A stretch of DNA of 60,343 bases. It comes from Prevotella sp. tc2-28 (GTDB taxonomy: Bacteria > Bacteroidota > Bacteroidia > Bacteroidales > Bacteroidaceae). This document shows, in pieces, positions 53,827 to 60,343 of the stretch. The position numbers were made by a program, and so were the translations under genes. The stretch lies in contig NZ_FNRE01000018.1 in assembly GCF_900107705.1 (NCBI RefSeq), forward strand, positions 1 to 60,343, in the 5' to 3' direction. Position 1 is the stretch's first letter, and each line of letters starts with the position of its first letter. Under the pieces are notes generated by a model, which saw nothing but the letters and a program-made list of their open reading frames with translations, was not told where the DNA came from and ran no database searches.

Positions 53827-54717
53827 TTATTTCTTGTTATACTCCAGCGTCCAACCCTTACGTTGCAAGAGTCCAGGGTGTTTGCCCGTCAGCATCTTGG
53901 CAGCCTCACCGTCTCCCTTCAACTGCCAGTCAAGCCATGCCAGTGCCGGAATGGTGAATTCACCGCCATGAGCCTCACGGTAAGTACCGCCATGGCCTAC
54001 GGGATAGTTGGCCACATAGGCAGACACATGTTGGATAAGGCGGTAGTCGTCCATGCCATTCTCATAGGCTATGTCCTCCTTACCTCCTAAGATGTAGAAT
54101 ACAGGGGTATGGATGTCCTTCAGCTTCGACTTCTGAGGCATGGGCATTCCACCCACCGCCTGGGCAGCATTCTCCACCTTGAAGAGTCCGCTATTGCATA
54201 TCATCAAGGCGGTGATGCGCGGATCGGCACAGTTGAACAGCGACTGCAAGCCACCACACGACATGCCAGCCACGCAGATATGCTTCGTGTCAATCTTCTC
54301 AAAATAAGGCGACTGTGGGTCTGCATTCTGTGCTACAGCCCAGTCAATGCTCTCTATCTGCTGTTGCGTTGTTGACATAGGACCCTTGTAGGGCTCGTCA
54401 TCCATGGGGATATAACCCGTTGCCAAGACGAGATAGCCATGAGAAGCTATCTCATTGAGAAATTTGTAGTGCTCCCATGGAGAGTTGCTACAGGCACCGT
54501 TGCCCCATACCAATACGGGAAGCGGGTGTTTCTGACTGAACGCCGTGAGGTCTTGGGGTACAAACACTGTATGAGCAGGCAGTGTAGCCACTTCTTTCAT
54601 CACTGCCTTATAGGCACCCGTGCCGCCTTCCTCAACGATACGCGAACGGGTTTGTGCCGACATTCCCTGCACCATCAAGCCAAGCAGAGCCAGCACGATC
54701 AGCATTGTTTTCTTCAT
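53827..54717 (-). CDS. Secreted alpha/beta-hydrolase (esterase-like)
   Basis: 296 residues from the ATG at 54717, which starts the signal peptide. VLVWGNGACSNSPWEHYKFL is the oxyanion region, GMSCGG (about 170-175) the nucleophile elbow, and GGKEDIAYENG and VGHGGTY the Asp and His regions. The fold is close to chlorophyllase/dienelactone-hydrolase esterases. As first gene of the glycosidase operon it probably removes acetyl or feruloyl groups from the glycan, which is inference from position. Confidence 0.82.
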   Translation of the reverse strand: MKKTMLIVLALLGLMVQGMSAQTRSRIVEEGGTGAYKAVMKEVATLPAHTVFVPQDLTAFSQKHPLPVLVWGNGACSNSPWEHYKFLNEIASHGYLVLATGYIPMDDEPYKGPMSTTQQQIESIDWAVAQNADPQSPYFEKIDTKHICVAGMSCGGLQSLFNCADPRITALMICNSGLFKVENAAQAVGGMPMPQKSKLKDIHTPVFYILGGKEDIAYENGMDDYRLIQHVSAYVANYPVGHGGTYREAHGGEFTIPALAWLDWQLKGDGEAAKMLTGKHPGLLQRKGWTLEYNKK

Positions 54718-54757
54718 CTTATCTGTTTTTGGTTTATTGTTTACAGGTTTACTGCTG

Positions 54758-54765
54758 CAAAAGTA
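54758..54765 (-). promoter_or_regulatory. Promoter -7 box of the glycosidase operon
   Basis: Minus-strand TACTTTTG, 40 bp before the esterase start. The expected -33 zone lies in the preceding terminator hairpin. Confidence 0.55.
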
Positions 54766-54775
54766 CAAAAATTTA

Positions 54776-54803
54776 ATGAGACGCACTTTTCTGCACGTCT
54801 CAT
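54776..54803 (-). terminator. Terminator of the sstT-amidohydrolase operon
   Basis: Arms ATGAGACG and CGTCTCAT around a 12-nt loop, with AT-rich flanks on both sides, 34 bp past the amidohydrolase stop. Confidence 0.7.
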
Positions 54804-54837
54804 TTTATTTCCAGTATGTAACATAACAGGAGTCTGA

Positions 54838-55848
54838 CTAACCTAAGATGTACTTCTCGGCATTCAGGTGGAAGAGCTTTTCTTTTTCCTCTTCTGTCAG
54901 ATCCAGCGTTTTCACGAACTTCATCATGTCAGCCAGGCACACATAGGGATAGTCCGATGCGAAGATGATGCTGTCGATGCCGAAGACCTTCTTGGTACAC
55001 TCAAAGCTGATTTTAGACATAACGCCGCTGGTCGTCACCACCACATTCTTGTTCTTGAAGTAGTAAGCAACCGTGTGCTTCATCTTCACCTCGTCGTCCC
55101 TGATCCATGCAAAGCGGTTGTCCACCCTGTCGATGATGAACGGGAAGAATTCGCCCAAATGGCCGAGAATCATTCTCAGCTTGGGGAACTTGTCGAAGGT
55201 GCCGTTGAGAATCAGTCGCAGCGACGTCTTCATGGTATCCAGTCCGAATCCAAGACCAGGCGAAGAATACACATAGCCCATATCCTTCATATCCGTGTCG
55301 TCGGAAGCCTGCGGATGAACGTAGACAGCACAGCCCAACTCCTCGGCCTTGGCCAGCAGAGGCAGGTATTTCTCATCATACAGGTGCTCGTGCATGTAGT
55401 TGGAATGCGTGTGCCAGTATTTGAATCCCAGTTCTTTAACGCAACGCTCCAACTCTTTGATGGCCTCATCGACGTATGGCGTCGGCAAAATGGCAGTACC
55501 CATGAAGCGACCTGGGAATTTCTTGATGAGTTCTGCCACAGCGTCGTTGGATTTCTTGGCGAAATACACACTCTCCTTTTCGGGCAGTTCCTCCACAGCG
55601 GGCGAGCTGGACATCACACCGACATCGATGCCGTTACGGTCCATCTCCGCCACGCGCTCTGCTCCAAAATTCATCATTTCGTCAATGAAAGGATAGGTGT
55701 TCGTCACACCACCGAAATGGGCATAGACATGATCCCTCACTTCCAGGACTTTTGTTTCCGGATAATACCTCATGGCCTTGTCTCTCGTAGCGAGATAGTC
55801 CATCAACTCGGGCAGATAATAATGAAATTCGCAATCAATAATTTTCAT
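54838..55848 (-). CDS. Amidohydrolase-2 family metal-dependent hydrolase/decarboxylase
   Basis: 336 residues, cytoplasmic. The N-terminal metal motif is DCEFH (Glu7, His9) rather than the DxHxH of ordinary amidohydrolases. E-x-H is the form found in the decarboxylase branch (ACMSD, gamma-resorcylate decarboxylase). Further ligands appear in YWHTHSN, VYVHPQ, LGHLGE and FASDYPY. A non-oxidative decarboxylase or ring-type hydrolase is likely, but the substrate is unknown. It follows sstT by 57 bp. Confidence 0.82.
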   Translation of the reverse strand: MKIIDCEFHYYLPELMDYLATRDKAMRYYPETKVLEVRDHVYAHFGGVTNTYPFIDEMMNFGAERVAEMDRNGIDVGVMSSSPAVEELPEKESVYFAKKSNDAVAELIKKFPGRFMGTAILPTPYVDEAIKELERCVKELGFKYWHTHSNYMHEHLYDEKYLPLLAKAEELGCAVYVHPQASDDTDMKDMGYVYSSPGLGFGLDTMKTSLRLILNGTFDKFPKLRMILGHLGEFFPFIIDRVDNRFAWIRDDEVKMKHTVAYYFKNKNVVVTTSGVMSKISFECTKKVFGIDSIIFASDYPYVCLADMMKFVKTLDLTEEEKEKLFHLNAEKYILG

Positions 55849-55905
55849 GTTGGATTGTATTTTAAAAGCTAAAAAATAAAAAAATAAAAAAGTAAAATCT
55901 AGTTG

Positions 55906-57138
55906 CTAACTGTTCGCCTTGTTGTCGCCTCTTTTCTTCCTGTCGTAATAATCAGCTGTAGCGGTAAAGAACACGTCACTGCTGGAGTTAAGGGCTGTCT
56001 CAAGGCTATCCTGTATCACACCGATGATAAAGCCTATTGCTACAACCTGCATAGCCACGTCGCTGCCGATATTGAAAAACGAGCAGGCCATAGGTACCAA
56101 CAGCAGCGAACCGCCGGCAACACCTGACGTTCCACAAGCGGCCAAAGTGGCAATGATACTCAGGAAGAGAGCCGAGGCGAACGTCACTTCAACACCCATC
56201 GTGTGGGCTGTAGCCAATGTCATCACCGTAATGGTGACAGCAGCACCATCCATATTGATGGTCGCACCGAGTGGGATGCTCACAGAGTAGAAGTCCTCAT
56301 CGAGTCCCAACTTCTTGCACAGGGCTATGTTGATGGGGATATTGGCAGCCGACGAACGGGTAAAGAAAGCCTGTATTCCGCTCTCCTTTAGACAGGTGAA
56401 TAGCAGGGGATAGGGATTGCGGCGCAACATCAGGAAACAGATGAGTGGATTGAAGATAAGCGCACAGGCAAGCATACAGCCTATGAGCACCAGCACCAGA
56501 TGACCATAGGTGCTAAACACCGTCAAACCGCCATCAGACACTGACGTGAACACCAGACCCATAACACCGAATGGCGCAAACTCGATGACCCACTTCACCG
56601 TCAGCGTAGTGGCGTCTGAGATGTCCTGCACCACCGTAATGGTCTGCTGGCTCGCCTTCATCTTCAGGGCAATGCCTATCAGAATCGACCAGAACAGAAT
56701 GCCGATATAGTTGGCCTCCGAAATAGACACCATCGGGTTGGTCACCATATTGGAAAGAAGGTTGCTGAACACATCGGAGAGGGCACCTGGAACAGACTGG
56801 TCAACGGTATTGCTCAGCTTCAACGTGACAGGAAACAGGAAACTGCCCACCACGGCACACATCGCTGCAATAAACGTGCTGAGCATGTACTGCGAGATGA
56901 CCACCCGGAAACGGGATCCCAGTCCGCTACCTGCTTTGGCGATGCTGGCTGCTATCAGCACAGCCACCAGTATGGGGGCTATGGCTTTCAGCGCACTGAC
57001 GAACGTAAAGCCCATGACGCCTATCCAGTTCCACTGTGGCACAAAGAGTCCGAGACAGGTACCGATGATGAGTCCGCCCAAAATGCGGAGCACAAGACTC
57101 ATCTGGCACCATTTGTCAAAAATCGATATATTTGTCAT
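55906..57138 (-). CDS. sstT: Serine/threonine:Na+ symporter
   Basis: 410 residues, DAACS (SLC1) fold, about eight helices plus two re-entrant loops. The family signatures FFTRSSAANIPINIA (HP1) and PLGATINMDGAA with SSDVFFTATADY near the end are complete. SstT couples Na+ to serine and threonine uptake. The amidohydrolase gene downstream shares the transcript; a gene remnant sits immediately upstream. Confidence 0.93.
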   Translation of the reverse strand: MTNISIFDKWCQMSLVLRILGGLIIGTCLGLFVPQWNWIGVMGFTFVSALKAIAPILVAVLIAASIAKAGSGLGSRFRVVISQYMLSTFIAAMCAVVGSFLFPVTLKLSNTVDQSVPGALSDVFSNLLSNMVTNPMVSISEANYIGILFWSILIGIALKMKASQQTITVVQDISDATTLTVKWVIEFAPFGVMGLVFTSVSDGGLTVFSTYGHLVLVLIGCMLACALIFNPLICFLMLRRNPYPLLFTCLKESGIQAFFTRSSAANIPINIALCKKLGLDEDFYSVSIPLGATINMDGAAVTITVMTLATAHTMGVEVTFASALFLSIIATLAACGTSGVAGGSLLLVPMACSFFNIGSDVAMQVVAIGFIIGVIQDSLETALNSSSDVFFTATADYYDRKKRGDNKANS

Positions 57139-57151
57139 ATACTAATATACT

Positions 57152-57298
57152 TTAATACGATATATCTTCCCATGCGCCATAGTAGTCGATAAACAACTGC
57201 CACTTTTCCATGTTCAGTTTCTGACCGAGCATCACCATCTTTGTGTTGGCTCCCTTGGCTTCGCTCACATGCACAATAGGGTCGGTTCCGCTGTGCAC
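57152..57298 (-). pseudogene. Truncated gene remnant, possibly the C-terminus of a porin
   Basis: A 48-codon open frame from GTG (57298) to TAA (57152-57154), squeezed between the large lipoprotein stop (17 bp upstream) and the sstT start (13 bp downstream). The end, KMVMLGQKLNMEKWQLFIDY and then YGAWEDISY, has the alternating pattern of two beta-barrel strands as seen near the end of phosphate-selective-porin-like proteins. An intact small gene with a GTG start is the alternative. It looks like the tail of a gene whose body was deleted when the flanking genes were joined. Confidence 0.45.
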
Positions 57299-57314
57299 TT
57301 TAGATCCTTAGCTT

Positions 57315-59993
57315 TTATCTGGAGTAGCCGAAGAGCAGCTTGAAGCACTTGTTGATGCGAGCTGCCTGGAAGTCGTAGCTCTGAGTGTGGCCAGCGGTCT
57401 TCGGGCTGAGGTTCTTCTTCGCCAGTATGCGGTCGAGTATTGCCAGTGATGCCTGCTCGTCGCCTACCACTCTCACATATTCGTATTCAGGAAGATAGAT
57501 ACGGTTATAGACGATGGGGTCAGCCATATTCTTCATCTTGATGGTCAGCGTCACGTTGACTTCAGCTGCAGGGAAACGAACAGGGATGTGCTTAATGTCT
57601 ATTATAGGAGTAGAAGTCGTGGGATACCCATTCTTACCATCATCATCATAACCGACAACATAGCCAGTAGTTCCATTATCATCTGAATTTGGATCAAATT
57701 TCTTTTGCTCCATGATATAGTCATAATCATAACCGGATTTACCATTTCTGGTATCTGCTCTGTTAAGTTTTGCGATTCTGCGAAATACATAACTTATCCC
57801 CTCCCCAGGTTCAAAGAAGTTATACCCAAGACCATCTCTCCAGAACACCATCTGCGGCTCGATAATATATTCGTCTTCCGTTGCGGGACCAAAAGTTATC
57901 AGTTCTTGATGTATAGTCTCCCTTCGATCGTTCCAGGCCCCGAAATTATCATAATATGACATTAACGTTCCAATACTATAGCCGGTTTGGCCATTTAAGA
58001 TGGGTTTCGGGTAAGTTAGATTTCCTAATGTTTGTTCTGGGGAACCCTCTGCGGCTAAGAAGTTGAATACATAGTCGTCTACTTCACTTCCGTAAGATTT
58101 TGTCCAGCGCACCTGGTCATCTACGAAGTTCTTTGTAGCAAGAGGCTCCATGCCCATCGTAGTTCTGAACGAGTCCACTTCCTGCGTTGTCAAAGACTTG
58201 CGCAAGCCGGCTACTGCGTCCACCTGCATCCACTCTATCTGATCCTCGGGGAATACGTTAGGATTGAGTACCACTTCTACGCTGCTGGGGTCGAAGAACG
58301 ACCAGTGGGCAGCATCTACAAGCCAATAGTACGTTTTGGTATATTGATCGTGTTTTGGTATGAACATGAAGTAGGTATTCGCACTATTGGTGGTGTATAT
58401 CTTGGGAGCTGTCTTCAGGTTCCATACACCTTGCCCGACCGTCGAAGTGCTAGAGAAATCCGTTGCGAGGGGGAATGTGGGCGTAACAATGCCTACGGTG
58501 GGCTGCGAAGTGCTGATGACACCATCGATGTTGGCAGTACCCTGGGTAGTAAACGAGATAGTACCTGTTGGGGCTGGGCCGGAATCGCCTCCACTGGAGA
58601 AGGTACCTTTCAGAGCAATAACATCCTTTCCGAACGCTATTCCATTGCTGATACCGCCCTTAACGTCTCCGCTTCTTAAGGTGGTGATGGTTTTAGCAAG
58701 ACCTGTACCGGCCTTGACAACATCTTTTATCTTACCAAACAAGCCTTTTGACTTTTTAGCAGAAGCCTTTGTTAAATCAATAAAATCGCCCTTGCTCTCA
58801 GCTGTAAAGGTGCTGAAGAGCGAGACATGGCTATCGGACCACGAACGCATCTGCAGACGAATCTTCTCTGCATTGGGGTCAATCGTCTCTGAGCGATAAG
58901 TCGAGAGATCGACATCGAAAGCCCACCACCCTGGATTAGGCATAATACATCCGTCGTTGCTCATGGTGCCGACATAAGGTGTCGTGTCGTCTGCCCAAGA
59001 AGTGCCGTCCGCTGTCAAACCGTAAGCATTCTTGGCATTGACGGTCTTGTCCATCGGTATGCCATAGCGCAGGTCGTAACGGTCGGAGAGTCCCTGCGTC
59101 ATTGTTACCTGCCACAAGTGGTCATTGCCAGCTCCGTAGCCCTGAGGCAAATAGTAGAAGAAGCGCAGTATTCCGAGGTATTTGTTGTACAGGGCGAAGA
59201 AGTTGCCGTTAGGCGTGCTACGCCTACCACAGTAGTTGAGCACCCACTCCCATCCGTTTTCAGGCGTTATGTCGGCGCAGAAATCCATCGGCAGGTTGCT
59301 GATCACCGTTCCGTTGTACCAAGGCAGGTTGACACTTGCATAACCCTCGTTGCCATTTTCGTCCTTGACGCCCTTGCTCACACCGTCGTAGATGTAGATG
59401 GCCTCTTGCTGGCGCCATTGGTCTACCTTAAAGTCCTTGTCGTTGATGTTATAGGTGTCGGCTTCGGCTCCGTGCATGGAGTTCTCCAGCGCCAGCAGCA
59501 GGTTGTCGTAGTCCTTGGGAGCAGGCTTCATCGTCTGTGCAGCACCACCGTCACCGAAGGTGATGGCTCCGTCCTGATAGTGGAAGACGAGCGCCATCGG
59601 ACTTCCGTCCTGCCCTTTCTCGCCCCTGCGCTTTGCCCTGATGGTGCCGTCGGCAGCTACGCTATAGTCGAAGGTGCCATTCTCCAAATAGCGTCCGCCA
59701 AAGAGAGCGAGGGGCTTGCTGGCATCGTCGGCAGCAAACATCATCTTCCACCACGTTCCCGTGCCGTCGGCATTGAACTTCACAGCCTGCACCACGCGGC
59801 TGTAGGGAGTCTTGGCCACGCCCACGATACCCGATTCTTGATAGTCGGCATACCACAGTCCATAGATTTTATCACCCAGCGGATTGTACCACGCTGCATT
59901 GTCTCGCTCAGCCACACAGGCTGTCAGCATCATCACAATACCTATCAGGATTGCGGAAAGAAAATAACTACGGTTTTTTGTCTTCATATTCAT
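57315..59993 (-). CDS. Very large unknown surface lipoprotein
   Basis: 892 residues. A lipoprotein signal ends at Cys26 (LTAC). Residues about 35-165 resemble a lipocalin-like sandwich (GTWWKMMFAADDA, GTFDYSVAADGTIRAKRR). The middle contains a Lys/Gly-rich stretch (about 405-460, KSKGLFGKIKDVVKAGTGLA) unlike ordinary surface proteins, then a low-complexity Ser/Thr/Gly linker. The C-terminal third has recurring NGxxGY motifs (NGQTGYSIG, NGKSGYDYD, NGTTGYVVG, GKNGYP). The codons between about 57600 and 58090 are noticeably more AT-rich. I do not recognise a family. Met3 (59987) is an equally good start. Confidence 0.75.
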   Translation of the reverse strand: MNMKTKNRSYFLSAILIGIVMMLTACVAERDNAAWYNPLGDKIYGLWYADYQESGIVGVAKTPYSRVVQAVKFNADGTGTWWKMMFAADDASKPLALFGGRYLENGTFDYSVAADGTIRAKRRGEKGQDGSPMALVFHYQDGAITFGDGGAAQTMKPAPKDYDNLLLALENSMHGAEADTYNINDKDFKVDQWRQQEAIYIYDGVSKGVKDENGNEGYASVNLPWYNGTVISNLPMDFCADITPENGWEWVLNYCGRRSTPNGNFFALYNKYLGILRFFYYLPQGYGAGNDHLWQVTMTQGLSDRYDLRYGIPMDKTVNAKNAYGLTADGTSWADDTTPYVGTMSNDGCIMPNPGWWAFDVDLSTYRSETIDPNAEKIRLQMRSWSDSHVSLFSTFTAESKGDFIDLTKASAKKSKGLFGKIKDVVKAGTGLAKTITTLRSGDVKGGISNGIAFGKDVIALKGTFSSGGDSGPAPTGTISFTTQGTANIDGVISTSQPTVGIVTPTFPLATDFSSTSTVGQGVWNLKTAPKIYTTNSANTYFMFIPKHDQYTKTYYWLVDAAHWSFFDPSSVEVVLNPNVFPEDQIEWMQVDAVAGLRKSLTTQEVDSFRTTMGMEPLATKNFVDDQVRWTKSYGSEVDDYVFNFLAAEGSPEQTLGNLTYPKPILNGQTGYSIGTLMSYYDNFGAWNDRRETIHQELITFGPATEDEYIIEPQMVFWRDGLGYNFFEPGEGISYVFRRIAKLNRADTRNGKSGYDYDYIMEQKKFDPNSDDNGTTGYVVGYDDDGKNGYPTTSTPIIDIKHIPVRFPAAEVNVTLTIKMKNMADPIVYNRIYLPEYEYVRVVGDEQASLAILDRILAKKNLSPKTAGHTQSYDFQAARINKCFKLLFGYSR

Positions 59994-60024
59994 TTCAATT
60001 TTAGGTTCTTAGCAATAGATGTTG

Positions 60025-60055
60025 CAAATATACAACATTTTTTTTAGATATGCAA
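60025..60055 (-). promoter_or_regulatory. Promoter of the large lipoprotein gene
   Basis: Minus-strand TTG (60053-60055), spacer of 20 bp with an A8 run, then TATATTTG (60025-60032), 31 bp before the start. Confidence 0.65.
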
Positions 60056-60129
60056 GCTAAATCACCATTTTTTTCACCGTTTAAAATTACACCGTCTCCG
60101 GTTCCCCGAGCCAGAAGGTAGCTTTTTTC

Positions 60130-60153
60130 ACAGAGCTGAAATTTCAGCCCTGT
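60130..60153. repeat. 24-bp palindrome in the right-edge leader
   Basis: The core GCTGAAATTTCAGC (60135-60148) is a perfect 14-bp palindrome, extended by ACAG/CTGT with one mismatch. It could be a binding site for a dimeric regulator or a hairpin in the transcript. Confidence 0.7.
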
Positions 60154-60183
60154 AACATTAGTTTATTCAAATACTTTCCTTAA

Positions 60184-60239
60184 GTGTGACGAGGGTGATG
60201 TCCCCCTATCACACCGTGCCTGGCACCGTGTGACACTAG
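60184..60239 (+). promoter_or_regulatory. Leader with mutually exclusive hairpins
   Basis: GTGTGA (60184-60189), TCACAC (60209-60214) and GTGTGA (60228-60233) occur in order. The middle segment can pair with either flank: the upstream hairpin also stacks GAGGG against CCCCC, and the downstream one adds GTGCC/GGCAC and CCCTA/TAGGG. The arrangement resembles an attenuator or riboregulator ahead of the gene at 60295. No known riboswitch consensus is recognised. Confidence 0.55.
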
Positions 60240-60265
60240 GGTAGTACAAAGTGTCTTGCCCTGAA

Positions 60266-60290
60266 AAACGTTGAATCAAAAACAACGTTT
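60266..60290 (+). promoter_or_regulatory. Hairpin directly before the right-edge start codon
   Basis: Perfect 8-bp arms AAACGTTG (60266-60273) and CAACGTTT (60283-60290) with a 9-nt loop end 4 bp before the ATG at 60295. Without a T tract it is unlikely to be a terminator; it may occlude or position the start site. Confidence 0.65.
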
Positions 60291-60294
60291 AAAA

Positions 60295-60343
60295 ATGGAG
60301 AAAACAGAAGATTCAGATTTGTTGGAGTTGCAGGAACTCGCAC
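60295..60343 (+). CDS. Start of an unidentified gene, cut by the right edge
   Basis: ATG at 60295 opens a frame of 16 codons to the edge (MEKTEDSDLLELQELA). It is acidic and probably helical. It is too short to assign, and coding status depends on sequence beyond the window. The structured leader upstream supports a real gene. Confidence 0.4.
   Translation, partial: MEKTEDSDLLELQELA

Overview
The window looks like a chromosomal segment of a Prevotellaceae bacterium (Prevotella/Segatella/Xylanibacter type, phylum Bacteroidota). The evidence is the recurrent Bacteroidota promoter (TTTG, a 19-20 bp spacer, then TAnnTTTG, most often TACCTTTG), weak Shine-Dalgarno sequences, TonB-dependent receptors, BACON-domain lipoproteins, GH43/GH97 glycosidases, a fused secDF, a 2-oxoglutarate:ferredoxin oxidoreductase, and the order metK-DUF4271-hemD-rnpA-yidD-tyrS.

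Layout. 1-0.34 kb: the end of an IS3-family element that runs off the left edge. 0.36-3.4 kb (minus): pyrE, an SRPBCC protein, argH and a Rieske-like lipoprotein. 3.5-7.25 kb (plus): a thiamine salvage operon (TPP riboswitch, TonB receptor, PnuT, thiamine pyrophosphokinase). 7.3-13.3 kb: housekeeping genes (argS, RNase H, ribD, prmC, recX, comF, tRNA-Arg, a MaoC-like hydratase). 13.3-26 kb: secDF, an EEP hydrolase with a rhomboid protease, HU, kduD/kduI for uronate catabolism, tRNA-Gln, tyrS, yidD, rnpA, hemD, a DUF4271 protein and metK. 26-36.3 kb (minus): an M16 peptidase, an intergenic 22-bp tandem array, a BACON/OB lipoprotein with an Oar-like TonB receptor, and a Na/Pi transporter. 36.3-41.1 kb (plus): a nucleoside kinase and korAB. 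41.1-46.7 kb: a secreted subtilase, an S37-type peptidase and an SLC13 transporter. 46.7-54.7 kb (minus): a glycosidase operon (esterase, GH97, three GH43) likely aimed at arabinan or arabinogalactan side chains. 54.8-60 kb (minus): an amidohydrolase, SstT, a gene remnant and a very large unknown lipoprotein. 60.0-60.3 kb: a structured leader before a gene cut by the right edge.

How it fits together. kduI/kduD and the arabinan-type glycosidases suggest a plant-pectin diet, though no SusC/SusD pair for that locus lies in the window. The thiamine operon is a complete scavenging route from outer membrane to TPP.

The most unusual material is non-coding: (i) a twelve-unit array with an exact 22-bp period and an internal 88-bp duplication; (ii) a family of 7-bp tandem repeats placed on gene boundaries and promoters and once inside argS; (iii) a dispersed palindromic repeat that carries a complete promoter and drives both the thiamine operon and argS; and (iv) a leader at the right edge whose segments can form mutually exclusive hairpins. 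No complete defence system, prophage, CRISPR array or plasmid module is visible.
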